Positions 6,826 to 12,692 of a stretch of DNA of 12,692 bases are shown in pieces (positions within the stretch are counted from its first letter, which is position 1; the number at the start of each line of letters is the position of its first letter). This stretch comes from Candidatus Acidiferrales bacterium (GTDB taxonomy: Bacteria; Acidobacteriota; Terriglobia; Acidiferrales; UBA7541). Under the pieces are notes generated by a model. That model did no database searches. It was not told the DNA's origin and saw only the letters and a program-made list of their open reading frames with translations. The stretch is from positions 1 to 12,692 of the forward strand of contig CATPAM010000412.1 of the NCBI GenBank assembly GCA_955651735.1. Direction: 5' to 3'. The translations under genes and the position numbers were made by a program.

Positions 6826-7956
6826 GTGAATACAGACAAAAAGCGGTTGAGGGTTGGTGTGCTGTTTGGCGGGCGGTCGGGCGAGCATGAGGTTTCGCTG
6901 GCCTCGGCGGCCGCGGTGATTCGCGGGTTGGACCCAGATAAGTACGAGCCCGTGCCGATTGGGATCACGAAGGAAGGGCACTGGCTGGTCGGAGCGGGGG
7001 CGCAGAAAATGCTGCCGGAGGTGTTGAAGGGCGGGCAGAGGGTGATGATGACGGCGGACCCTACGGATGCGGCGTTGGTTCGGCTGGACGGGAGCGGAGG
7101 CGGGCAGCGACTGGATGTGGTCTTCCCGGTGATGCACGGCACCTACGGGGAAGACGGAACGATTCAAGGGTTGTTGGATTTGGCGGGGCTGCCGTTTGTC
7201 GGCGCTGGCGTGCTTGGTTCGTCGGTTGCAATGGACAAAGACGTCGCCAAGCGTCTGCTGCAGGTGGCGAAGATTCCGGTGGTGCCGTGGATCGCGGTGC
7301 AGCGCGCGGATTGGGAAAGGGAGCCGAGAGAGATTCAACGCAGCATTGAGAGAAAGTTCAAGTATCCGGTGTTCGTAAAGCCGGCCACGTTGGGATCTTC
7401 GGTGGGGATGACCAAGGTACATTCGCGGGAGGAGCTTGCTCCCGCCCTGAACCTTGCGGCCGAATTCGCGATGAAGATTTTGGTGGAGCGGGCGATGGTG
7501 GCGCGGGAGATCGAAGTGGCGGTGCTGGGAAACAACGAGCCGGCGGCGTCGATTCCTGGTGAGATCGTACCGCACCGCGAGTTCTATGACTATGCGGCGA
7601 AATATCTAGAAGAGGGAACGCAGCTCTTGATTCCGGCGAAGTTGAAGCCGGGACAAGTGAGGAAGATTCAATCGTTCGCGCTGGCGGCGTTTCGCGCGCT
7701 GGAATTGAGCGGTATGGCGCGAGTAGATTTTTTCCTAGAGAAGAAAGGCGGGAAGATTTTCCTGAATGAAGTGAATACCATCCCCGGGTTCACGTCCATC
7801 AGCATGTATCCCAAAATGTGGGAGGCGAGCGGGATTCCATTTCGCGAGCTGATTGACAAGCTGATTGCGCTGGCACTGGAACAGCATGCTGAGAAAGCAA
7901 GAACGAAATATCAGATTGAATTGCCGGAAGGTGCTGGCGGGGCGCTAGAGGCGTAG
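6826..7956 (+). CDS. ddl: D-alanine--D-alanine ligase
   Basis: A 376-residue ATP-grasp ligase that joins two D-alanines for the peptidoglycan stem peptide in the cytoplasm. The N-terminal loop is GGRSGEHEVSL (residues 15-25, with the first-D-Ala-contacting Glu at E20). Next come VMHGTYGEDGTIQGLLDLAGLPFVGAGVLGSSVAMDK, the ATP-grasp FVKPATLGSSVGM, the substrate omega-loop with FYDYAAKY, and the C-terminal EVNTIPGFT with metal ligands E315 and N317. The FYDY loop Tyr points to D-Ala-D-Ala rather than D-Ala-D-lactate or D-Ala-D-Ser specificity. I use GTG at 6826 as start: it is preceded by GGAAAA at suitable distance, and conserved residues begin directly after it. A TTG at 6778 would add 16 residues of unlikely sequence. 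Its length, a little above the ~310-370 of many homologues, is unremarkable. Confidence 0.94.
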   Translation: MNTDKKRLRVGVLFGGRSGEHEVSLASAAAVIRGLDPDKYEPVPIGITKEGHWLVGAGAQKMLPEVLKGGQRVMMTADPTDAALVRLDGSGGGQRLDVVFPVMHGTYGEDGTIQGLLDLAGLPFVGAGVLGSSVAMDKDVAKRLLQVAKIPVVPWIAVQRADWEREPREIQRSIERKFKYPVFVKPATLGSSVGMTKVHSREELAPALNLAAEFAMKILVERAMVAREIEVAVLGNNEPAASIPGEIVPHREFYDYAAKYLEEGTQLLIPAKLKPGQVRKIQSFALAAFRALELSGMARVDFFLEKKGGKIFLNEVNTIPGFTSISMYPKMWEASGIPFRELIDKLIALALEQHAEKARTKYQIELPEGAGGALEA

Positions 7957-8096
7957 GTCGATCCGATTTCCCAACGTTGAAGACTTCCCGACGGGCAATT
8001 TCCTTAATTGTCCATGTTTGGTTGGTGCGTGCCCTTCGGCGCTGCGGGTAAACAATAGAGCCTGCGCTATGCTACGCTCGCATTGCGGAGACCTCG

Positions 8097-8543
8097 ATGC
8101 CCCTTTTCGAACCGCCGGTGGAAACTTCCAGTAGATCACGGCATTTGAGATTTGTGGCAGGCGCGCTGGTGGTGTTGGCTGCCGCGGTGCTCTACTTTGC
8201 GTTCCGGTATTACCCCGAACAGCGAGCGGCGCAACGTTTTTTTGATGCGCTCGTCGCCGCAGATACAAATACCGCGTATCAACTCTGGAAGGCCAAGCCC
8301 AGCTACCGATTGCAGGACTTTTTGACCGATTGGGGACCGTACGGATACTACGGGCCGGTGAAAAGCTACAAGATCATGAAGATCAGCTCGCCAAACGGCT
8401 CGACGAGCAGCGTCGTGGTGGAAGTCGCGATGAGTCCGTTTGCGCCGATGCCGGATGCAACCGATGCCGAGAAAAGCCGTAGAACGCGCGTGGTGACTGT
8501 GTGGATGAATACCGAGGAGAAATCGTTTAGTTTCCCGCCGTAA
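8097..8543 (+). CDS. Small membrane-anchored protein of unknown function
   Basis: A 148-residue protein with a short N-terminal tail, one hydrophobic membrane segment at about residues 18-38 (RFVAGALVVLAAAVLYFAF) and a soluble C-terminal domain that should face the periplasm. The soluble part begins with PEQRAAQRFFDALVAADTNTAYQLW, which looks like the first helices of an NTF2-like or DUF4878-like fold, and continues into a beta-rich half (KSYKIMKISS, SSVVVEVAMS, RRTRVVTVWM). That fold is a guess from pattern only. The start ATG has GGAG at 8087-8090, six bases away. It follows ddl by 140 bases on the same strand and converges on rfaE1. No catalytic motif is visible. Confidence 0.75.
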   Translation: MPLFEPPVETSSRSRHLRFVAGALVVLAAAVLYFAFRYYPEQRAAQRFFDALVAADTNTAYQLWKAKPSYRLQDFLTDWGPYGYYGPVKSYKIMKISSPNGSTSSVVVEVAMSPFAPMPDATDAEKSRRTRVVTVWMNTEEKSFSFPP

Positions 8544-8606
8544 ATGAAGCCCTCTGACTGGAAATCTTTGCTCGCGCTGGCGGCGTTGCTAGCGTCGTTT
8601 CTGTGA
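8544..8606 (+). CDS. Very short hydrophobic ORF directly after the membrane protein
   Basis: An ATG follows directly on the TAA of the preceding gene (TAAATG) and opens a 20-residue frame, MKPSDWKSLLALAALLASFL, with a charged N-terminus and a hydrophobic tail. It could be a translationally coupled micropeptide, the remnant of a longer secreted protein whose rest has been lost, or chance. There is no separate Shine-Dalgarno beyond the end of the upstream gene. Confidence 0.25.
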   Translation: MKPSDWKSLLALAALLASFL

Positions 8607-8653
8607 AAACGGCGGCCCTTCTCGGCTCAGGGTACACAAGACCGGCGCACTCC

Positions 8654-8671
8654 AAAAAACGCTTGGGCGTT
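8654..8671 (-). terminator. Intrinsic terminator of rfaE1
   Basis: Read on the minus strand, the stop codon of rfaE1 (8675-8673) is followed after one base by AACGC-CCAA-GCGTT and a run of Ts (GCGTTTTTT). A 5-bp stem with a 4-base loop followed by a T-tract is the standard intrinsic terminator layout. The A-run at 8654-8659 precedes the stem on the plus strand, so it could also partly stop readthrough from the convergent membrane-protein gene. Confidence 0.75.
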
Positions 8672-8672
8672 A

Positions 8673-9737
8673 CTAGTGTCGAATTTCGTGGAGGGCGCGG
8701 GTTAGTTCTTCGGGCGTGACCGTAGCTGTGCCAAGTTTGCCGACGGCTACCCCTGCGGCGGTGTTGGCGAGGATGGCGGCGTCGGGAAGAGACGCACCTG
8801 CTGCTGAAGCAAGTGCCAGCACGCTTAGTACGGTGTCGCCAGCTCCGGTTACGTCAAAAACCTGCCGACCGCTAGCGGTGTGGTCTATGCCGAGCTGGCC
8901 AACGCGGGCGTAGGTGACTTCGAATCCGGTCGCGGGAATATGCAGGGCGCGCGGCGAGCCTTCTTCGACGAGACTCATGCCTTTTTCCCCGCGGGTGATA
9001 AGCACGGCGCTGCAGCCAAAACGCGCGAGCATGGCGCGCCCCGCTTCTTCCACGGATTTTTCATCTCCGAGAGAGCGAGTTACGAAGAATCCCGCTTCCT
9101 TGGCATTGCAAACTATGGCGCGCGCGCCACGATAGGCATAGAGGCGTGAAGTCTTGGGCTTCACGAAAACGGCTACGCGCAATTGATGGCAGGCACTGAG
9201 AACGCGTTCGGCGAAATTGTCGGTGACCAGGCCCTTGTCATAGTCGGAGAGGACCAAGGTGTTGAGGTGCTTGAGCGCGGTGAACAAGGCGCGCAGGAGC
9301 CGCTCTTCGGTTTCCGGCCGCAGGGGTTCGCGGCGCTCGCGGTCGACGCGCACGACTTGCTGATGGCGCGCGATGATGCGCGTTTTCACGGTGGTCACGC
9401 GCCGCTGGTCGGCCAACGCGCCTTTGTCAACGATGCCGGCGTCGCGCAGACATTTGCGCAGGGCCGCGCCCGGTTCGTCATTGCCGATGGCACCGAAGCA
9501 GTCCACGCGCGCTCCGAGGGCGGACAGATTTGCCGCCACGTTGCCTGCCCCGCCCAGGCATTCACTCTGCTCAACGAAATCGACAACAGGTACGGCCGCT
9601 TCCGGGGAAAGGCGCGAGGCAGTGCCCCAAAGATAGCGGTCCAACATGAGGTCGCCGAGGACGCCGATGCGTTTTCCGCGCAGGCGAGGGATCAGGCGCT
9701 TCAGACGGCCGGCATTAGTCTTAATCTTGCTAGGCAT
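8673..9737 (-). CDS. rfaE1: D-glycero-beta-D-manno-heptose-7-phosphate kinase (RfaE domain I)
   Basis: A 354-residue PfkB/ribokinase-family kinase that phosphorylates heptose-7-phosphate at C1 in the ADP-L-glycero-D-manno-heptose pathway, which supplies LPS inner core. Features in order: VLGDLMLDRYLWG (RfaE N-terminal signature, ~26-38), GGAGNVAANL (62-71, first PfkB signature), VDRERREPL, VLSDYDKGLV, VFVKPKTSRLYAYRGA, CNAKEAG and FDVTGAGDTV with the catalytic base D301. The protein ends soon after, so there is no cytidylyltransferase domain. That second activity must be a separate RfaE2 gene, as is common outside Enterobacteria. Start ATG at 9737 is chosen because the frame upstream of it overlaps the Trm112 gene in antisense phase and is not protein-like. 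It is 35 bases downstream of the Trm112-like gene on the same strand, suggesting cotranscription. Confidence 0.92.
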   Translation of the reverse strand: MPSKIKTNAGRLKRLIPRLRGKRIGVLGDLMLDRYLWGTASRLSPEAAVPVVDFVEQSECLGGAGNVAANLSALGARVDCFGAIGNDEPGAALRKCLRDAGIVDKGALADQRRVTTVKTRIIARHQQVVRVDRERREPLRPETEERLLRALFTALKHLNTLVLSDYDKGLVTDNFAERVLSACHQLRVAVFVKPKTSRLYAYRGARAIVCNAKEAGFFVTRSLGDEKSVEEAGRAMLARFGCSAVLITRGEKGMSLVEEGSPRALHIPATGFEVTYARVGQLGIDHTASGRQVFDVTGAGDTVLSVLALASAAGASLPDAAILANTAAGVAVGKLGTATVTPEELTRALHEIRH

Positions 9738-9772
9738 ACAAGAATGTGAATCGCGGGTGCATGTCCCTCCGC

Positions 9773-9946
9773 TTACTCGGAGGCGAGTGTCGCTTCTTCC
9801 GGCAGCATGACGGCGATGTCGTCGCGAATGGGATAAACGCGCCGGCACGTTTGACACTTCAGGCCAGCGCGGTCCGGCGTCGGCTTAACAGGGGTCTTGC
9901 ACACGGGGCAGACAAGAATCTCGAGCAGCTCTTGCGAGATGGCCAC
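9773..9946 (-). CDS. Trm112-family zinc-ribbon protein (UPF0434/YcaR-like)
   Basis: A 57-residue protein beginning AISQELLEILVCPVCKTP and ending CQTCRRVYPIRDDIAVMLPEEA, which is the Trm112/YcaR pattern: ELLEIL-CPxC, then CxxC, a YPI(R)D-I-xML segment and an acidic tail. The four Cys form a zinc ribbon. Eukaryotic and archaeal Trm112 activate methyltransferases; the role of bacterial short forms is poorly known, although E. coli ycaR lies between lpxK and kdsB. Here it precedes rfaE1, again an LPS gene. The strong GAGGAGG at 9959-9953 abuts an ATG at 9952, too close to serve it, but lies six bases before the in-frame GTG at 9946, so I take GTG as the start; the ATG would give 59 residues. Confidence 0.88.
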   Translation of the reverse strand: MAISQELLEILVCPVCKTPVKPTPDRAGLKCQTCRRVYPIRDDIAVMLPEEATLASE

Positions 9947-10009
9947 TGGCATCCTCCTCGATTGCTATTGCGGACGGTGTTGGCACTCTACCAAAGCGGC
10001 CGTGGGCGG

Positions 10010-10026
10010 GCAAACGTGACGTTTGC
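10010..10026. promoter_or_regulatory. Perfect 17-bp palindrome, candidate operator
   Basis: GCAAACGT-G-ACGTTTGC is a perfect inverted repeat with 8-base arms and a single central base. It sits between two divergent transcripts, 57 bases before the alpha/beta-hydrolase ATG and 63 bases before the Trm112 GTG. The half-site GCAAACG resembles half-sites used by LacI-family regulators such as PurR and CytR, although the spacing differs from the PurR box. This fits a dimeric repressor site controlling one or both transcripts. Confidence 0.55.
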
Positions 10027-10037
10027 TTGTTGGTGGC

Positions 10038-10053
10038 TGGGCAGGGTTGTGCT
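10038..10053 (+). promoter_or_regulatory. Weak sigma54-like -24/-12 element before the hydrolase
   Basis: The sequence TGGGCAGGGTTGTGCT has GG and GC ten bases apart and matches the TGG...TGC(T) ends of the sigma54 consensus, with mismatches in between. Transcription would begin near 10064, 20 bases before the ATG. In G+C-rich DNA such matches occur by chance, so this is only a candidate. No convincing sigma70-type pair is visible in the same gap. Confidence 0.25.
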
Positions 10054-10083
10054 ACATAGAAGGCCGCACGAAACGGAGGAACC

Positions 10084-10974
10084 ATGCAGGCGCGTTTGAA
10101 GATATTTTCTGTAATTGTTCTTACGGTATTTGCTGTCCCCAGCTTCGAGCAAGCTCCCGCGCAGCAACCGCAGGACAAGACCATCCTTGTTTTCGGCCAG
10201 ACGATTCATTATTGGGAAGTGGGTTCGGGGCCCGTCCTCGTTCTCGTGCATGGTCTGGGGAGCAGCAAGGATGGAGACTGGGGCCGGGTGGTGGCGCCGC
10301 TCTCGAAAAAATATCACGTGATCGCCATGGACCAGATTGGCTTTGGGCGTTCGGACAAGCCGCTGATCGACTATAAGATCCAGACATATGTGGATTTTCT
10401 GAATGAGTTCTTGCATGTGCTGAAGGTAGAGAAGGCGAGCTTCATGGGCGAATCCCTTGGCGGGTGGATTTCCGCGTTGTACGCGACGGAGCTTTCCGGC
10501 GGCGCGCACCTGGTTCCCATCGAAAAGCTTGTGCTGGTGGACGCAGCGGGACTGCAGCAAGACAAGCCGATTCCAAATCTAAATCCCAGCACGCTGGCGG
10601 ACATGCGTAGATTGCTGGAAGCAGTTTTTTACGATACGAGCTGGGTCACAGATGAGATTCTGCAAAAAAGCTTTGCCGATAAACTCGCAAAGCACGACGG
10701 GTACACGGTTCACGCCATTCTCGGCAATCCGAGTTTGGCTGCCGAACGCCTCGACGACAGGCTGGCGCAGATTCATGTGCCAACGCTAGTGGTCTGGGGC
10801 AAGCAGGATACTCTGCTACCGATTACTTCTGGCGAGAGATACGCAGCAGGAATCGCGGGTGCAAAGCTGGTGACCTTCGATCAGTGCGGGCACGTCCCGC
10901 CGGTAGAGAAGACCGCAGAATTTTTGCCCGTAGTGGAAGCGTTTCTGAATGGGACCGGAGCGATGTTGCATTGA
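10084..10974 (+). CDS. Exported alpha/beta hydrolase
   Basis: A 296-residue alpha/beta-hydrolase-fold protein. Residues 1-26 form a signal peptide (basic start, hydrophobic core IFSVIVLTVFAV, A-P-A cleavage motif at 24-26), so it should act in the periplasm or outside. The core has LVHGLGSSKDGDW (oxyanion-hole HG), nucleophile elbow GESLGGW with S124, acid D242 in WGKQDTLLPI and H270 in QCGHVPPVE, giving a complete Ser-Asp-His triad. The cap region lies at about residues 150-215. Similarity is to the small esterase/C-C-hydrolase/epoxide-hydrolase-like group; the exact substrate cannot be inferred. A good GGAGG stands four bases before the ATG. It is transcribed divergently from Trm112-rfaE1 across an intergenic gap holding a perfect palindrome, and convergently with the sigma54 activator. 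Confidence 0.88.
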   Translation: MQARLKIFSVIVLTVFAVPSFEQAPAQQPQDKTILVFGQTIHYWEVGSGPVLVLVHGLGSSKDGDWGRVVAPLSKKYHVIAMDQIGFGRSDKPLIDYKIQTYVDFLNEFLHVLKVEKASFMGESLGGWISALYATELSGGAHLVPIEKLVLVDAAGLQQDKPIPNLNPSTLADMRRLLEAVFYDTSWVTDEILQKSFADKLAKHDGYTVHAILGNPSLAAERLDDRLAQIHVPTLVVWGKQDTLLPITSGERYAAGIAGAKLVTFDQCGHVPPVEKTAEFLPVVEAFLNGTGAMLH

Positions 10975-11019
10975 GCAGGGGCCATTTTCTTTGCGGTTCG
11001 CGACGGGGTTGCTGAACTT

Positions 11020-11041
11020 GGGACTTAGTCCTCTATTTTTT
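11020..11041 (+). terminator. Weak intrinsic terminator after the hydrolase
   Basis: GGGAC-TTA-GTCCT forms a short stem (last pair G-T) at 11020-11032, closely followed by a T-run (ATTTTTTG). The stem is short and the loop only three bases, so termination may be inefficient. It lies about 45 bases after the hydrolase stop codon, in the convergent gap with the sigma54 activator gene. Confidence 0.4.
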
Positions 11042-11058
11042 GTCGTTAAGCGGACCGA

Positions 11059-11469
11059 CTAGACTTTGGCATCTTTCCGCAGGGTCAAGCGCAGATCCAA
11101 GTTGCGAATGAGGCGATGCAAGTAATTGGGGTTTAGTCCCAGCAGCTTGGCGGCTTCCGTGATGCTGCCGCCGACTTGCTCAAAGGCGCTGAGGATAAGC
11201 TGTTTTTTCAGGTTTCGAATAGCATCGTGATATTGGGCGGGCGTAGCAGCAGAAGCCGGCGAACTTTCTAGCAACGTTTCCGGCAAATCCTCGGGAAGTA
11301 TGAAGCTGGACGAGCCGATGACTACGGCGCGCTCCATGGCATTTTCCAATTCGCGGATGTTTCCGGGCCAATCGTATTGCGCCAGGCATGCGCGGGCTTC
11401 CGCGGAGATCCCTTTGACATCGCGATTGCATCGTTTGGCGTAGCGCGCGGCGAAATACTCCGCCAGCAG
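11059..11469 (-). CDS. Sigma54-dependent activator, C-terminal part (AAA+ lid and Fis-type HTH), after frameshift
   Basis: This frame continues the activator encoded immediately upstream on the same strand. It starts with the expected lid-subdomain sequence ([29 protein letters not shown]...[19 protein letters not shown]), where [10 protein letters not shown] is a hallmark of NtrC-type activators. After a variable linker (~[19 protein letters not shown]) it ends in a Fis-family helix-turn-helix, [38 protein letters not shown], which binds the enhancer DNA. There is no start codon or Shine-Dalgarno fitting an independent gene at the junction; internal ATGs (e.g. at 11349) lie inside conserved sequence. 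It belongs with the upstream part as one broken or mis-sequenced gene of which about 543 codons are visible. Confidence 0.85.
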   Translation of the reverse strand: MLAEYFAARYAKRCNRDVKGISAEARACLAQYDWPGNIRELENAMERAVVIGSSSFILPEDLPETLLESSPASAATPAQYHDAIRNLKKQLILSAFEQVGGSITEAAKLLGLNPNYLHRLIRNLDLRLTLRKDAKV

Positions 11470-12692
11470 CGGATGTCGTCAGGATGTTCGCGCAGAGCAG
11501 GCAATGTGAATGATATGACGTTCAGCCGATGGAATAGATCGGCGCGGAAAGCGGCTTCGCGAACCGCGTTCTGCAAATCCTTATTCGTAGCGGCCAGAAA
11601 GCGGACATTGAGCTTGATCGGCCGCGTGCCGCCGACGCGGACAAATTCGCGCTCCTGAAGGACGCGCAGCAGCTTGGCTTGCAGCGTCAGAGAGAGCTCG
11701 CCGATTTCGTCGAGGAAAACGCTGCCGCCCTCGGCGACCTCGAGCAACCCTTTCTTCTGGCAAATAGCGCTGGTAAATGCCCCTTTCTCGTGCCCGAAAA
11801 GCTCGCTTTCGAGGAGCGTTTCCGTCAGCGCAGCGCAATTTAGCGCCACGAATGGCTGATTCTTGCGCTGGCTATTTTTGTGAATAGCACGAGCGGCAAG
11901 CTCTTTTCCCGTGCCGCTTTCGCCGTGGATCAGAACCGTGGAATCGCTGGGAGCAACTTTCTCAATAAATTGGTAGACCTGGCGCATGCGCGGGCTCTGG
12001 CCGACCATGTCGTGCTCTAGGCTAATCTCGGCGCGCAGGCGCTGATTCTCGTTGCCCAGGCGCTCGAATTGGCGGGCGTTCTCTATCGCAATTGCAGCAA
12101 GTCCGGCGATGGCGGCGACAAGCTGCAGATCATCCTTTGTGAAAGACGCGCTGCGATTTGCCGAATCGAGATAGACGATTCCAAACGCGCGATCTGCAAC
12201 CGCCAGAGGCACGCAGAGGAGCGAACGCACCGGTGGAGCGTGGTCGTCCGAAAGCGAATCAAGCTCGCAGACTTCATTGTCAAGGATGGCGACGCGGTCC
12301 CTGACGACACGGCGGATCAGTGAGCGGCTGACGTGCACGGGATGATCAGGGCCGGAAACGCGATCCCACGCCACGGGCGAAGAGATTTCCGCAGCGCTGT
12401 CGTTCACCAGGAGGATGGCGCCACGTTCGGCGGGTATGACGTCAAAGATCATGCCGAGCAATTGCCATTGCAGCGACTCGACGTCGCGGATCGAGCCGAT
12501 TGCCGTGCTGATTTTCAACAGCGTACTGAGCGTGCGGTCCAGTCGCGCGGACGGTGGCAAGGCGGCCAGTGACTCGGGGTGTAAATAGAGCAGCTCGTCG
12601 TGGCGGAGTTGCTGTTCTTGGCCGCTGGCTGGGGAGGTGTCATCGAGCTGCACCGGGCTGATCGCAGCGGCTGCCGTGCCTTCCATCTGAAA
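11322..12692 (-). CDS. Sigma54-dependent activator, N-terminal part (GAF and AAA+), partial at right edge
   Basis: An NtrC-family enhancer-binding protein: it remodels sigma54-RNA polymerase using ATP. Visible from the window edge: a linker, a GAF sensor domain (~residues 55-200 from the first ATG at 12686; [25 protein letters not shown] ... [15 protein letters not shown]) and the AAA+ domain. The latter has [10 protein letters not shown], Walker A GESGTGKE (11901-11924), the sigma54-contacting loop reading GAFTSA instead of GAFTGA (11766-11783), Walker [13 protein letters not shown], and [12 protein letters not shown]. After ALREHPDDI (~residue 405) the frame becomes nonsense for 49 residues until 11322. 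A single missing C (minus strand) in the run at 11471-11472 restores PLLAEYF and joins the C-terminal part. The frame is still open upstream of the ATG at 12686 (FQ before M), so the true start, perhaps with an FHA domain, may lie outside. Confidence 0.88.
   Translation of the reverse strand, partial: FQMEGTAAAAISPVQLDDTSPASGQEQQLRHDELLYLHPESLAALPPSARLDRTLSTLLKISTAIGSIRDVESLQWQLLGMIFDVIPAERGAILLVNDSAAEISSPVAWDRVSGPDHPVHVSRSLIRRVVRDRVAILDNEVCELDSLSDDHAPPVRSLLCVPLAVADRAFGIVYLDSANRSASFTKDDLQLVAAIAGLAAIAIENARQFERLGNENQRLRAEISLEHDMVGQSPRMRQVYQFIEKVAPSDSTVLIHGESGTGKELAARAIHKNSQRKNQPFVALNCAALTETLLESELFGHEKGAFTSAICQKKGLLEVAEGGSVFLDEIGELSLTLQAKLLRVLQEREFVRVGGTRPIKLNVRFLAATNKDLQNAVREAAFRADLFHRLNVISFTLPALREHPDDIRCWRSISPRATPNDAIAMSKGSPRKPAHAWRNTIGPETSANWKMPWSAP

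Noticed and set aside
6631..7575. Long minus-strand frame antisense to ddl and the end of arginase
   Set aside because: Spans two real genes in antisense and has Arg/His/Pro-rich shadow composition.
8045..8073. Promoter with -10-like TATGCT (8068-8073) before the membrane-protein gene
   Set aside because: No matching -35 hexamer at 16-18 bases; not strong enough to annotate.
9738..9857. 40-residue N-terminal extension of RfaE1
   Set aside because: Overlaps the Trm112-like gene in another frame on the same strand and is Arg/Ser-rich non-domain sequence.

Overview
The window looks like ordinary chromosome from an Acidobacteriota-type (Terriglobia-like) soil bacterium, probably from a metagenome assembly. 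This is inferred from the G+C-rich coding, the mix of ATG, GTG and TTG starts, the acidobacterial look of several proteins (PilZ mini-protein, small zinc-finger protein, GAF-sigma54 activator) and degenerate intergenic repeats. No sequence search was run, so the taxonomy is a judgement.

Layout. Bases 1-156 (minus) hold the start of an unrecognised Cys/Gly-rich protein that runs off the left edge. A 247-base leader precedes a PilZ-domain protein (404-736, +), which converges on a small C2H2 zinc-finger protein (751-969, -). A long plus-strand run follows: gamma-glutamyltransferase (1238-3046), a patch of dispersed repeats, a TIM-barrel sugar-phosphate isomerase/epimerase-like protein (3221-4081), a solitary Phd/YefM-type antitoxin with signs of two compensating indels (4123-4365), asparaginyl-tRNA synthetase (4415-5716), arginase (5805-6716), D-alanine--D-alanine ligase (6826-7956) and a small membrane-anchored protein (8097-8543). 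On the minus strand, a Trm112-like zinc-ribbon protein (9773-9946) is followed by the heptose-7-phosphate kinase RfaE1/HldE-N (8673-9737) and a clear intrinsic terminator. Divergent from that pair is an exported alpha/beta hydrolase (10084-10974, +). The right end (11059-12692, -) is a sigma54-dependent activator (GAF, AAA+, Fis-type HTH) broken by an apparent one-base deletion; its N-terminus lies outside the window.

Functionally this is housekeeping material: amino-acid and glutathione handling (ggt, arginase, asnS), peptidoglycan precursor synthesis (ddl), LPS inner-core heptose synthesis (rfaE1 with Trm112) and regulation (PilZ, zinc finger, sigma54 activator). I do not see a convincing new multi-gene system. 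The items most worth a second look are a perfect 17-bp palindrome between the Trm112/rfaE1 pair and the hydrolase, the GAFTSA variant and frameshift in the sigma54 activator, the antitoxin with two offsetting frameshifts and no toxin, and the tiny Trm112 gene whose Shine-Dalgarno favours a GTG start.
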